Position numbers and translations under genes: made by a program
Shown here: in pieces, positions 1-8,625 of the stretch
Layout: each line of letters opens with the position of its first letter
Numbering within the stretch: position 1 is the stretch's first letter
The notes under the pieces: generated by a model
What the model was told of the DNA's origin: nothing
Seen by the model: only the letters and a program-made list of their open reading frames with translations
Database searches by the model: none
DNA from: Deltaproteobacteria bacterium
GTDB lineage: Bacteria; Desulfobacterota; Desulfobulbia; Desulfobulbales; SURF-16
DNA length: 23,087 bases
NCBI GenBank assembly: GCA_029939635.1
Contig: JAOZSN010000014.1
Span: 1 to 23,087, forward strand
Reading direction: 5' to 3'

Positions 1-202
1 AGGTTCTTTTTTTATTATTTGAACAACACAAACTACCTACAAAATAGCAGCCTCAATTGATATTGTCGGTTTTTCCTCTATTTTTTTCAAATTATTAATT
101 ATAAAATCCTGAAAATTTTATTATTTTTCATAAAAATCCGATCGTATTACCACTCTGTTTTCCACATATTCATAAGTTTGTTAACCGGTACCCGTATAAC
201 CC
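1..202. other. AT-rich leader region upstream of the PBP gene
   Basis: This stretch is very AT-rich with runs of T and A and has no convincing coding frame on either strand. It presumably holds the promoter of the penicillin-binding protein gene, but I cannot pick one -35/-10 pair with confidence because AT-rich hexamers are abundant (for example TATAAA near 98). An in-frame stop (TAA at 197-199) lies just before the GTG start, so the gene cannot extend further upstream. Confidence 0.4.
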
Positions 203-2977
203 GTGTCATCACCTGAAAAACATACACCAACTCAATCAGTCCAGGACAGCACCCAGGATGAAGACCAGCAGGAGCTGAAACAAAACGCCATTAAATATAA
301 GGCGTTCCAGCATACCTTCAGCCCCAAAGAGGTGAAACATGGCATGGATGACCGCCATTTTTCCAAACGCCTCCTGGCCAGTAAACACCTGGAGGAAAGC
401 TACCTCACCTACCTGCAAGAGCTCAAAAAAGATCCCACCAGAAAAATTGCCTTTCCGTGGGACAGCCCCTTTCGTCGCTTCCTCTTCTTTCTCTCCTTCT
501 GGGGACCCCGCGCTTGTAAATGGGTTGTTTTGGCCCTGGCTGCCATTGTGGCTATCAACTATATTCCCGGCCCCACCCAGCATATCGTTGAATTTATCAT
601 GGCCCGCGCCATCTATGATGCCGCCCCAATCAAACGAATGCCGACCTCTTTGGAGTCGTATGCCCATTCAGCCAATATTGTTGACAGTAATTCAGCCATT
701 ATCAAATCATACGGCAAGCGTGAGGTGACCACTGTTATTCCCCAACGGGCAAAACGTGCCCTGCTGGCCTGCGAAGACCACCACCTCCTATCCCATCCGG
801 AAAACCCGTGGTACGTTAACGCCTTTCTTATCCATGCCGGGGTGAGCTGGTTCAACCTGGCTGGTGCAGTGAAAGACACCCTGCAAGGCCGACCACGTGG
901 TGCCTCCACCATTGTTATGCAAAATGCCAAGAAAATCCTTGGCAATGAACGCCGTACCCTGACCAACAAATTTGAAGAAATCATCATTTCCTACATGATG
1001 GTCTCCCACTTTGGCAAAGAGAAGAATCTTGATTTTTACATTAATACCGTGCCGGTGGGCAGCAACATCTATGGTTTTCCAGCAGCGTCCACAAACTTCT
1101 TTAAAAAAAATCTACAGGAGCTCAACTACCAGCAACTGGTGACCATTGCCTCTTTTATCCCCAACCACAATCGCCAACGCGCCTTTTATAAAATCATGCG
1201 TGGCGACTATTTCGCCGATCTCTCCACCAGCCAGCGCCACCATGCCAAGAGCGCCATTGACAAAATCAACAGTGCCCTCACCTACCTGCGCGACATCAAG
1301 GAAATCACCCCAGAACAGCTTGCGACATGGACCTTGACGGATGAAGAATCAATCCGCAAAATTGGTCTGCGTTCCTTCCGTTCCCCCCTCTATGGCCAGG
1401 AAGAATGGACAGCCTGGAATGTTATCCGCGAGGTGTGTTCTCGTGAATATATGGTCAATGGCAAAAAGACCACAGGCCCACAGCTGCTCTTAGATATCCA
1501 GGGAGATGTAGTGGTAGAGACCAGTGTCAACCTAGTGCTCATAGAGGAGATAAAACATATTATCCACCGCTTTCTCTCCAGCGATAACTATTTAAAAATC
1601 CTCAAAAAAAGAAACAAAAACCTGTGGAAAAAAGATTTACAGCGCTACCACGACAAAAACATTACCCCGCCCTATACTGACTTTAAGGGCTTCATGGATT
1701 ATCTGCAGGAGAACCTCAATGTCGGCGTGATCATGGTGAATCCCAAGGGGGAGATTGTTGCCTACGTGGGCGGCAAAGAATTTTTCAGCGGCAATGAACA
1801 TGACCAGAATGATCCAGGCATAATTATTGATCTCATGGACAGTAGAGCCACCATCACGCCCTCCTCCACCATCAAACCAATTATTGCCTATTTTGAAATG
1901 GTGGCAAACGGTGCCACCCTGCGTAACACCTATGCCGACAAGCCCATAGAATATAAATATTCCAAGACCGCTGGTCGTCATGTCTGGCTACCGCGCAACT
2001 GGTACGGGTATAACAAAAAAGGCAAAGGAGCCAACCGCTACCAGGGCAGGGAGTACACCCTCCTGGATGCCCAGGTTCAGTCGGTAAACACTATTTTTGC
2101 CAGGCTCTATAAGAACCGGCAATTACGCAGTGCCATGCTGCTGGCCTTTGATAAAATCGGCCTGGAGTATAACCATGAGGATGCCAAATTTTGGCCCTTT
2201 GGTATTGGCTCTTCCGGTGTGCCAGTACAGCAGTGGCTTGGTGTTTACAGCGCATTTATTGACGGTCTGTACCGCAAACCAGCCTTTGTCACCCGTATTA
2301 TGGTGAATGGCGAAGAGGTCTACAGGAGGAGTGCGGACCCGGCTAATACCCCCATACCCCTCTTTGATGCAAAAACAGAACGGGATAATGAACGCCTGGC
2401 CATGTATGAGGTGTGCAACCGTGGCACCGCTGCCTCCATGCGCCACACCTTCAAACATTCCAAAAACCTGGTCTCAGGCAAAACCGGCACCGCCCCCCAA
2501 GGCAAGAGCGCCCTTTTTGTCAGCCACTTTAATCCCTACCATGATCGCAGCAACTACGCGGATGAGACCATTACCATGCTGGTGAGTGTTACCACCAACT
2601 CTGGTGGCTTCAAATCTGTCGGCACCTCGTCCCAGGGCCCCACCCAGTTGGCCGGAGCCATCTATAACTATATATTCAACCGCCAACTTCATGAGATGAT
2701 GGACGACAAAATCTCCACTGCCAAACGGGACAACCCCAACTTTGCCAACAATCATATCTACTGGGCCAATGTCAACCGCTACATGGAGACACTGCTCAAT
2801 GGTACCCATAAAAAACAGGCTATCTATAAAAATATCATTGGCGTGGATGGTTATGCCGATGCCCTGCAACAGGTACTCAATAATAATAACCGAATATACC
2901 AGGGCCGCGATGATCTTTTCAAACAGCTGGTGGAGTATTATTGCCGACAAGAAAAAATTGTTAAAATGGCCCAGTAA
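203..2977 (+). CDS. Class A penicillin-binding protein (glycosyltransferase-transpeptidase), divergent
   Basis: Predicted bifunctional peptidoglycan synthase, anchored in the inner membrane with its catalytic domains in the periplasm; it would polymerise lipid II into glycan strands and cross-link stem peptides. The 924-residue product has a charged cytoplasmic N-terminus, one membrane helix at about 104-121, a GT51 domain at about 175-330 and a transpeptidase domain at about 510-830. Transpeptidase motifs are intact: STIK (Ser555, Lys558), SVN (627-629) and KTG (760-762). The GT51 domain keeps Glu191 (EDHH) and GASTIVMQ, but the usual ED..F..H.G pattern is altered. About 100 residues follow the transpeptidase core. 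The start is GTG with no clear ribosome binding site; ATG at 344, preceded by GAGGTG at 329-334, is an alternative giving 877 residues and still keeping the membrane helix. The family assignment is firm; which cellular PBP it replaces is unknown. Confidence 0.88.
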   Translation: MSSPEKHTPTQSVQDSTQDEDQQELKQNAIKYKAFQHTFSPKEVKHGMDDRHFSKRLLASKHLEESYLTYLQELKKDPTRKIAFPWDSPFRRFLFFLSFWGPRACKWVVLALAAIVAINYIPGPTQHIVEFIMARAIYDAAPIKRMPTSLESYAHSANIVDSNSAIIKSYGKREVTTVIPQRAKRALLACEDHHLLSHPENPWYVNAFLIHAGVSWFNLAGAVKDTLQGRPRGASTIVMQNAKKILGNERRTLTNKFEEIIISYMMVSHFGKEKNLDFYINTVPVGSNIYGFPAASTNFFKKNLQELNYQQLVTIASFIPNHNRQRAFYKIMRGDYFADLSTSQRHHAKSAIDKINSALTYLRDIKEITPEQLATWTLTDEESIRKIGLRSFRSPLYGQEEWTAWNVIREVCSREYMVNGKKTTGPQLLLDIQGDVVVETSVNLVLIEEIKHIIHRFLSSDNYLKILKKRNKNLWKKDLQRYHDKNITPPYTDFKGFMDYLQENLNVGVIMVNPKGEIVAYVGGKEFFSGNEHDQNDPGIIIDLMDSRATITPSSTIKPIIAYFEMVANGATLRNTYADKPIEYKYSKTAGRHVWLPRNWYGYNKKGKGANRYQGREYTLLDAQVQSVNTIFARLYKNRQLRSAMLLAFDKIGLEYNHEDAKFWPFGIGSSGVPVQQWLGVYSAFIDGLYRKPAFVTRIMVNGEEVYRRSADPANTPIPLFDAKTERDNERLAMYEVCNRGTAASMRHTFKHSKNLVSGKTGTAPQGKSALFVSHFNPYHDRSNYADETITMLVSVTTNSGGFKSVGTSSQGPTQLAGAIYNYIFNRQLHEMMDDKISTAKRDNPNFANNHIYWANVNRYMETLLNGTHKKQAIYKNIIGVDGYADALQQVLNNNNRIYQGRDDLFKQLVEYYCRQEKIVKMAQ

Positions 2978-3038
2978 AAACAAAGGGCAGGGGGTAGACT
3001 CTGGGATCAGTAGCAGACCTGGAGGTGCGACTCTAGTA

Positions 3039-3067
3039 TTGACAAATTGGCTAGAGAACGGTTTAAG
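3039..3067 (+). promoter_or_regulatory. Candidate sigma-70 promoter for the SEC-C/VanZ genes
   Basis: A perfect -35 hexamer TTGACA (3039-3044) is followed, after 17 bases, by TTTAAG (3062-3067), which matches four of six -10 positions. It lies about 64 bases before the SEC-C gene start and is correctly oriented for it. This is a pattern match only. Confidence 0.4.
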
Positions 3068-3130
3068 TGCATAGGTATTACTTGCCCCTGTTTCTTCTAA
3101 CTTTCACTTTAAAATTTCTCGTAAAAAAAT

Positions 3131-3628
3131 ATGAAAATCGGACGTAATGAACCCTGCCCCTGTGGCAGTGGTAAGAAATTCAAGAAATGTTGCAAAGATA
3201 TTGCCAAATTCAAACCAGCGGCTCAAGAGAGCAAGGAAAAGGTCACCCTGGCCAGCCAGATTGACATCCTCCAGGAAAAGGCCGTGGCCAAAAACGCCTC
3301 GGTGACCACCATGGGTGTGTTCATCTTTGTCAGTACCGAGGCTGGTGATGGCTGGCTCTTTGAAATGACTGACCTGGATGCCCTGAAGGCATGTGAGGCT
3401 GGTGAGAAGATTGATGTGGAAATTGACGAGAATCCAGAAACCATTGAGGTCAACTGGTCCCACCGTTTTGCCATCCGCCGAAAAAAACTCTTTGTAACCG
3501 CCTATAGCGACAAAAAAGAGGCACAGCTTACCGACCTACCCACCCACTCTATCTTTGCCGCCATCAAGAGAATGCGTAAAAAATTCCCCAAGGAATTACT
3601 CGCCTCCATTCACCTGGATGAGAACTAG
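3131..3628 (+). CDS. SEC-C motif protein of unknown function
   Basis: A 165-residue soluble protein. Its first 21 residues form a SEC-C zinc-binding motif with Cys9, Cys11, Cys20 and Cys21 (CPCGSGKKFKKCC), the same element found at the C-terminus of SecA and in many small proteins of unknown role. The remaining ~140 residues do not match a family I can name; they are rich in acidic residues and look like a folded alpha/beta domain, ending in a basic helix (IKRMRKKF). No signal peptide or membrane helix is seen. The start ATG directly opens the SEC-C motif, as is common when the motif is N-terminal, but has no clear ribosome binding site. Two VanZ-like genes follow closely on the same strand, so co-transcription is likely. 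The domain call is secure; function is not known. Confidence 0.8.
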   Translation: MKIGRNEPCPCGSGKKFKKCCKDIAKFKPAAQESKEKVTLASQIDILQEKAVAKNASVTTMGVFIFVSTEAGDGWLFEMTDLDALKACEAGEKIDVEIDENPETIEVNWSHRFAIRRKKLFVTAYSDKKEAQLTDLPTHSIFAAIKRMRKKFPKELLASIHLDEN

Positions 3629-3648
3629 GGCATTACGCTCCCTCGGCC

Positions 3649-4032
3649 ATGGCGAAACGTCATTATTTTTTGCTGCTGCCACTGCTGCTGACAGCCATCA
3701 TTGCTATCAGCGCATCCCTACCAGGGGCCTTACTACCGCATTGGCTGCACCATAATTTTGACAAGACGGTTCATACCGTGGTCTATGGACTACTTGCTAT
3801 GAGCTGGCTCATGGCCCTGCGTCCCTTTTTACGCTCTATCTCCCTGGCTGTTATTATAACCATGCTGCTCTGCCTTACCACTGGCTTTGGCCTGGAATGG
3901 CTGCAGGACATAATTCCCCGCCGCCGCTCTGACCCCCTCGATGTGCGGGCCGACATGATCGGTGTATTGGTGGTCTGCGGGGTCTGGTGGGTGATAGTAC
4001 AATTTCAACGATTCCAACAGGCCAGACAATGA
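3649..4032 (+). CDS. VanZ-like membrane protein (first of a tandem pair)
   Basis: A 127-residue, strongly hydrophobic protein with about four predicted membrane helices. It has VanZ-family signatures: a DK..H...YG.LA segment (FDKTVHTVVYGLLAM, residues 37-51) and a later E..Q...P.R..D..D...D..G segment (LEWLQDIIPRRRSDPLDVRADMIG). VanZ of enterococci contributes to teicoplanin resistance, but most family members in environmental bacteria have unproven roles, so no resistance is implied here. The gene begins 20 bases after the SEC-C gene and its TGA stop overlaps the ATG of the next VanZ-like gene (ATGA at 4029-4032), implying translational coupling. In the second motif, Leu-Glu replaces the more usual Asp-Glu. 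Confidence 0.75.
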   Translation: MAKRHYFLLLPLLLTAIIAISASLPGALLPHWLHHNFDKTVHTVVYGLLAMSWLMALRPFLRSISLAVIITMLLCLTTGFGLEWLQDIIPRRRSDPLDVRADMIGVLVVCGVWWVIVQFQRFQQARQ

Positions 4033-4400
4033 TCCGTTTTATCCCTGTTCTCAGCGTTATGCTGACCATCTTCCTGCTTTCCCATACCCCTGGAGATGAC
4101 CTACCATCACAGATAGAGGGGCTGGACAAGCTCTGCCATGCCACGGCCTATGGAGCCTTAGCTGCCACGGCCATCTTTGCCATGCTACCCTGGTATCGAT
4201 GCCGCGAAAAAACCCTGGCCCTGCTCTGCTGGCTCTTCTGCATCCTGTATGGGTTCAGCGATGAATTCCACCAATCATTTACCCCTGGCCGGTTTCCCAG
4301 CATGGCAGACATTATTGCTGATGGCATTGGCGCTGGCCTGGTCATCGTGGCCTGGCTGGCCTTGCTTAGCATGAAATCGACCAGAATGCAGCAAGAGTAG
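4029..4400 (+). CDS. VanZ-like membrane protein (second of a tandem pair)
   Basis: A 123-residue membrane protein with about four hydrophobic segments and textbook VanZ motifs: LDKLCHATAYGALA near residues 31-44 and DEFHQSFTPGR...MADIIADGIGAG near residues 79-105. I start it at ATG 4029, overlapping the preceding gene's stop by the ATGA arrangement; an upstream in-frame ATG at 3987 would put a non-hydrophobic leader deep inside the preceding gene and is unlikely. It shares motif order and length with its neighbour, so the pair probably arose by duplication or acts as a heteromer. Cellular role unknown. The 110 bases after it contain the likely hemC promoter. Confidence 0.8.
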   Translation: MIRFIPVLSVMLTIFLLSHTPGDDLPSQIEGLDKLCHATAYGALAATAIFAMLPWYRCREKTLALLCWLFCILYGFSDEFHQSFTPGRFPSMADIIADGIGAGLVIVAWLALLSMKSTRMQQE

Positions 4401-4445
4401 TTCTACGGAAATCTCTCCGCTAATTTAAGTGGCTGCAGGATTGAT

Positions 4446-4476
4446 TTGCTGGTAGGTAGATATCGTACCTTATAAT
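4446..4476 (+). promoter_or_regulatory. Candidate hemC promoter
   Basis: A perfect -10 hexamer TATAAT (4471-4476) lies 35 bases before the hemC ATG. The best -35 is weak: TTGCTG at 4446-4451 with a 19-base spacer. A small dyad, AGGTA with TACCT around GATATCG (about 4454-4470), overlaps the spacer and could be an operator, but no regulator is evident. Confidence 0.4.
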
Positions 4477-4511
4477 TAAAAACTAAAAACCTGAAACTGT
4501 CGTTAAAGCCC

Positions 4512-5450
4512 ATGAGTAAAATAATAATTGGTTCCCGTAAGTCTAAACTCGCCATGTGGCAGACCTATTATGTCCAAGACAGGCTTGAGAAGGCTGGTAT
4601 TGCCACAGAGATCATCACTATGGAGACCAAGGGTGATAAAATCCTCAATACCTCCATTGCCAAGATAGGCTCCAAGGGTGTGTTTACTGAAGAGTTAGAG
4701 GATCAACTGGCCAGTGGCCAACTGGATATTGCTGTCCACAGCGCCAAGGACATGCCTTCCCTGTTGCCCGATGGTTTTGAGCTTATTGCCTTTACTGATC
4801 GAGAAAAAAGCAACGATGTCTTGGTCAGCCATAAGCAGGATATTGATATTGCCAACAACAGCAAGAAAATCATCATCGGCACCTCATCAGTACGCCGGCG
4901 CGCCTTGTTGGCCCTCCATTATCCCCATGTGGAGACGGTTGATATCCGTGGCAACCTACAGACCAGAATCGAAAAAATGAAAGAGGGGCTTTGTGACGCT
5001 ATTCTACTGGCCTATGCTGGTGTACATCGCATGGAGCTGGACTCCATGATCGTCCACACCTTTGCTAAAGAGCAGTTCATCCCACCAGTGGGCCAAGGCT
5101 GTGTCGCCATTGAGGCAGCCACCACCCTTTCTTCTACCAAAAAAGAACAGGTCAGGGCCGCCCTCAACAACCCTGAAAGTGAAACATGCCTGCTGGCCGA
5201 GCGCGGCTATCTACGCAAATTAGAAGGAGGCTGTTCCATCCCTGCCTTTGCCATGGCCACCTTGGAAGATGACAAAATCAGCCTCACCGCTGGCCTGGTA
5301 AGCCTGGATGGCCAACAAAACATCACCCTCACCAAGAACGGTCCAGCCCAGAAGGCTGCTGCCCTTGGTATGGAATTAGGGAGCGCTGTGCTTGAGCAAG
5401 GCGGCAAAGAAGTATTGGCTGAAATACGCCGCAGTCAGGCAGAAAATTAA
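4512..5450 (+). CDS. hemC: Hydroxymethylbilane synthase (porphobilinogen deaminase)
   Basis: Cytosolic enzyme of tetrapyrrole synthesis that joins four porphobilinogen molecules into hydroxymethylbilane, the precursor of heme, siroheme and related cofactors. The 312-residue length is typical. It opens with the family N-terminus IIIGSRKSKLAMWQT, contains the AVHSAKDMPS active-site region with the catalytic Asp, the GTSSVRRRALL and VDIRGNLQTR phosphate-binding segments, and GGCSIP with Cys241, the residue that carries the dipyrromethane cofactor. All key residues seem present, so it should be active. It stands apart from other hem genes in this window; bioA follows after 26 bases and may be co-transcribed. 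Heme supply fits the cytochrome c assembly genes at 20669-22875. No clear ribosome binding site precedes the ATG. Confidence 0.96.
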   Translation: MSKIIIGSRKSKLAMWQTYYVQDRLEKAGIATEIITMETKGDKILNTSIAKIGSKGVFTEELEDQLASGQLDIAVHSAKDMPSLLPDGFELIAFTDREKSNDVLVSHKQDIDIANNSKKIIIGTSSVRRRALLALHYPHVETVDIRGNLQTRIEKMKEGLCDAILLAYAGVHRMELDSMIVHTFAKEQFIPPVGQGCVAIEAATTLSSTKKEQVRAALNNPESETCLLAERGYLRKLEGGCSIPAFAMATLEDDKISLTAGLVSLDGQQNITLTKNGPAQKAAALGMELGSAVLEQGGKEVLAEIRRSQAEN

Positions 5451-5476
5451 GCTGCTGTGCACTAAAATCTCCCACC

Positions 5477-6769
5477 ATGTCTGATATTCTCGACTTTGAC
5501 CGCCGCCATCTCTGGCATCCATACACCTCCATGACCAATCCCCTGCCGGTCTATGAGGTGGTTTCTGCCAGCGGTGTCCGCCTCAAACTAGCTGATGGCT
5601 GTGAACTTATCGACGGCATGTCCTCCTGGTGGGCCGCCATCCACGGCTACAACCACCCTGTTCTAAACGAGGCCCTGATCCAACAGACCAAGGCCATGTC
5701 CCATGTCATGTTTGGCGGTATCACCCACCGCCCAGCCGTGGAGCTTGGCCGCGCCTTACTCTCGCTGACCCCAGCCCCCCTTGAGCGTATCTTTCTGGCC
5801 GACTCCGGCTCTGTCTCGGTGGAGGTCGCCATTAAGATGGCCTTGCAATTTTGGCAGAGTAAGGGCAAGCAGGACAAAAAACGTCTGCTCACCATACGTG
5901 GTGGCTATCACGGCGACACCTTTGGGGCCATGGCGGTATGTGACCCAGAGGGAGGCATGCATCACCTCTTTCAAGGTGCCTTACCCACCCACCTCTTTGC
6001 CCCCCGCCCCAGTTGTCAATTTGGCACAGAGTGGAACCCGGCATGTATAGATGACTTCCACTCACTCATGGCAAAACACCATGATGAGATTGCCACAGTG
6101 ATTATGGAACCAGTGGTACAGGGAGCTGGTGGCATGTACTTCTACCACCCCCAGTTTCTGCGCGAGGTACGTGCGCTCTGCGATGAGCACCAGATATTGC
6201 TCATCCTTGATGAAATCGCCACGGGTTTTGGCCGCAGTGGCACCCTGTTCGGCTGCGATCATGCCGGGGTTGTGCCAGATATCATGTGTCTTGGCAAGGC
6301 ACTCACCGGCGGTTATCTGACCCTGGCCGCCACCCTGACCACTGCCAAGGTCGCAGAAACCATCTCCCAGGCAGAGCCTGGTCTGTTCATGCACGGCCCC
6401 ACATTCATGGCCAACCCTCTGGCCTGCGCCGTGGCTAAGGCCTCCATTGATCTCTTACTGGACTCACCCTGGCAACAGCGGGTGAACGCCATTGAAACCC
6501 AACTAATGAAAGAACTCTCCCCCTGCCGTAATCTTAGCACGGTAAGGGATGTCCGGGTCTTGGGTGCCATTGGTGTTGTGGAAATGCACGAGGCTGTGGA
6601 TATGGCTAACCTGCAAGAACAATTTGTCAAGCATGGTGTCTGGATACGCCCCTTTGGTAAGCTAGTCTATATCATGCCACCCTATATCATCTCAGCAGAA
6701 GATATCTCAACCCTGACTAATACAGTGGTAGATGTGCTCAGTCTATCCCGTCATCAAGCCAAGCTATAG
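5477..6769 (+). CDS. bioA: Adenosylmethionine-8-amino-7-oxononanoate aminotransferase
   Basis: PLP-dependent class III aminotransferase of biotin synthesis: it converts 8-amino-7-oxononanoate to 7,8-diaminononanoate with S-adenosylmethionine as amino donor. The 430-residue product starts DRRHLWHPYTSM, the BioA signature, and has SSWWAAIHGYNHP, GGYHGDTFGAM with Tyr144, DEIATGFGRSG and CLGKALTGG with the PLP lysine at Lys274. Tyr144 and Lys274 fall at the same numbers as in the Escherichia coli enzyme, and the SAM-using BioA type is favoured over generic omega-aminotransferases. No other bio genes are nearby, so the pathway must be scattered. It follows hemC by 26 bases on the same strand. No good Shine-Dalgarno is visible before the ATG. 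Confidence 0.95.
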   Translation: MSDILDFDRRHLWHPYTSMTNPLPVYEVVSASGVRLKLADGCELIDGMSSWWAAIHGYNHPVLNEALIQQTKAMSHVMFGGITHRPAVELGRALLSLTPAPLERIFLADSGSVSVEVAIKMALQFWQSKGKQDKKRLLTIRGGYHGDTFGAMAVCDPEGGMHHLFQGALPTHLFAPRPSCQFGTEWNPACIDDFHSLMAKHHDEIATVIMEPVVQGAGGMYFYHPQFLREVRALCDEHQILLILDEIATGFGRSGTLFGCDHAGVVPDIMCLGKALTGGYLTLAATLTTAKVAETISQAEPGLFMHGPTFMANPLACAVAKASIDLLLDSPWQQRVNAIETQLMKELSPCRNLSTVRDVRVLGAIGVVEMHEAVDMANLQEQFVKHGVWIRPFGKLVYIMPPYIISAEDISTLTNTVVDVLSLSRHQAKL

Positions 6770-6919
6770 CATCCTCCATCTTCCTAAAAATCTTCACCGT
6801 CTTTGCAGGATTTGTTAAAAGGGTGCGAAAGAACATGTACATACTGGTAAAACCGAAGGCAAGGGGACTGACGACAACAAAGGCAAGTTTAGTTTCCAAC
6901 CCAGGCTGATCTGACTAGG
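6770..6919. other. Non-coding gap before the hybrid kinase, possible relic
   Basis: This 150-base stretch separates bioA from the hybrid kinase. I see no terminator with a T-run and no convincing promoter. The kinase frame is open only back to a TAG at 6890-6892. It may be ordinary spacer, or decayed sequence of an N-terminal domain lost from the kinase gene (see the kinase entry). A 24-codon frame at 6835-6909 exists but has no support as a gene. Confidence 0.3.
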
Positions 6920-8572
6920 TTGCGATCTCGCCAATTTTTTGATGCTGAAGAGCTCATGCAGTTAGCCGTGTCCCTCACAGATAAGTGGCAGATACATCGC
7001 GATCTGCAGCTGGCAACCAAGGCTTTACAGGCCTCTGAAAACCGTTTTCGCAGTCTGGTGGAAACAACCAGTGACTGGGTATGGGAGATGGATAATGCAG
7101 GCTGCTTCACCTATTGTTCACCCATCTGTAAACCGCTCTATGGCTATGAGCCAGAAGAGTTACTTGGCGCCTGTTTCTACAAGATCCTGCTGCCCCCGGA
7201 AGGCCGGGACGAAATGCAGAAAGTTTTTCAGACTTGCCTACAAAAGGGCAAGGCATGTCCGGCCACGGAACGGCAATGCATGCGTAAGAATGGTTCCATC
7301 ATCTATGTGGAATCAAGTGGTGTGCCAATTTTAGATAACAAAGGCAAGGTGATGGGCTATCGGGGCATTGATCGTGATATCAGCACCCGCAAGCAGCATG
7401 AAGAGGAGGTTCGTTTTTTAGAGGAGCAGCAGCGCCAGAGCCAGAAATTAGGAGCCCTAGGCACCCTGGCTGGAGGTATTGCCCATGATATGAATAATAT
7501 CCTCACCCCTATCCTTGGTTTTAGTGAACTGGCCATGGTTGAGGCTAACCCGAAGAGTAATCTCTTCAACCAGCTCCAGAATATCCATGATTGCAGTAAT
7601 AAGGCCGCTGACCTCATTCGTCAGATCCTGGCCTTTACTCGCAAGCAACCGATCCAGATGATAACTCTCTCCCTCAACGAGGTGGTGGATAATTTTTACA
7701 AGATGTTACGCCGCCTCATCAGAGAGGACATTGAACTGATACTGCACCTCCAACCCGACCTGTGGTTAATTGCTGCTGATCGCAGCCAGATGGAACAGGT
7801 GCTGGTTAATCTCATTGTCAATGCCCGTGATGCCATGGAGATGCGAGGGCAAACGATCACCATCAGCACCGAGCAGGCCATTATTTCCGCCAAGAAGGTG
7901 TATGACATCAGCCACCAGCACATGGCTAGCGGTGAGTATGTTGTCATAGAGGTAAAGGATGAAGGTGTGGGCATGGAGCAGCAAACCATAGAAAAGGCCT
8001 TTGATCCCTTTTACACCACCAAGGAGGCGGGCAAGGGCACTGGCCTTGGACTCTCCACTGTTTTTGGCATTATTGGCCAGCATAACGGTTATATTCAGCT
8101 GGATTCCTCTCCAGGCATGGGCACCACCTTTCGCCTTTTCCTGCCGCGCGCACATGCAGAAGGAGTGGCCCTGGAAGAAAGTCAACAGACCGAAATTGCC
8201 GCCAAGGGCGATGAAACCATTTTACTGGTGGAAGATAACCCAGATGTACGCACCATGCTCACCGCCACCCTTGAACAATTAGGCTATAAGGTTATAACGA
8301 CAAATAACGGCAAGCAGGGGCTGACAACCTTTACGGAACACCAGCAGGACATTGCCTTGGTGATCAGTGACGTTATCATGCCCGTTATGGGTGGTGTGGA
8401 CATGAGCCATAAAATTCGAGCCATTCAGCCCAAACAACCCATCCTTTTTATCACTGGTTATGCCTTTGAAAGTGGCATCCAGGATCTTGTCAATGCCTCA
8501 CACTGCCAGCACATCCAAAAACCCTTTGCCATCCATGCTATTGCCGAGGCCATCCGTTCCCTGTTAGAGTAG
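6920..8572 (+). CDS. PAS-histidine kinase-receiver hybrid, probably N-terminally truncated
   Basis: A 550-residue hybrid two-component protein without membrane helices, so probably cytoplasmic. Domain order: a short helical lead (about 1-40), PAS (about 41-155, ending in RGIDRDIS), HisKA with phosphoacceptor His189 in GGIAHDMNNIL, HATPase (N-box VNLIVNARDAM, then DEGVGM, FDPFYTT and GTGLGL), and a C-terminal receiver from about 432 with phospho-Asp484 in ISDVIMP and a conserved lysine in QKPFA. All catalytic residues are present. The start is uncertain: the frame opens with TTG at 6920, has a stop at 6890, and no ribosome binding site; ATG 6956 is the next option. The first residues, FFDAEELMQLAVSL, resemble the last helix of a receiver domain (KPFDAEEL...), which suggests that an N-terminal receiver has been lost or frameshifted. 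No adjacent regulator is present. Confidence 0.85.
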   Translation: MRSRQFFDAEELMQLAVSLTDKWQIHRDLQLATKALQASENRFRSLVETTSDWVWEMDNAGCFTYCSPICKPLYGYEPEELLGACFYKILLPPEGRDEMQKVFQTCLQKGKACPATERQCMRKNGSIIYVESSGVPILDNKGKVMGYRGIDRDISTRKQHEEEVRFLEEQQRQSQKLGALGTLAGGIAHDMNNILTPILGFSELAMVEANPKSNLFNQLQNIHDCSNKAADLIRQILAFTRKQPIQMITLSLNEVVDNFYKMLRRLIREDIELILHLQPDLWLIAADRSQMEQVLVNLIVNARDAMEMRGQTITISTEQAIISAKKVYDISHQHMASGEYVVIEVKDEGVGMEQQTIEKAFDPFYTTKEAGKGTGLGLSTVFGIIGQHNGYIQLDSSPGMGTTFRLFLPRAHAEGVALEESQQTEIAAKGDETILLVEDNPDVRTMLTATLEQLGYKVITTNNGKQGLTTFTEHQQDIALVISDVIMPVMGGVDMSHKIRAIQPKQPILFITGYAFESGIQDLVNASHCQHIQKPFAIHAIAEAIRSLLE

Positions 8573-8625
8573 GCTGAAGACTATCACCCCACTTCCATCA
8601 CACCTACTTTTCAGACATATTCATC

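Noticed and set aside
6835..6909. 24-codon frame upstream of the hybrid kinase
   Set aside because: No ribosome binding site of note, no recognisable peptide, and it is not in frame with the kinase; too little to call a gene.
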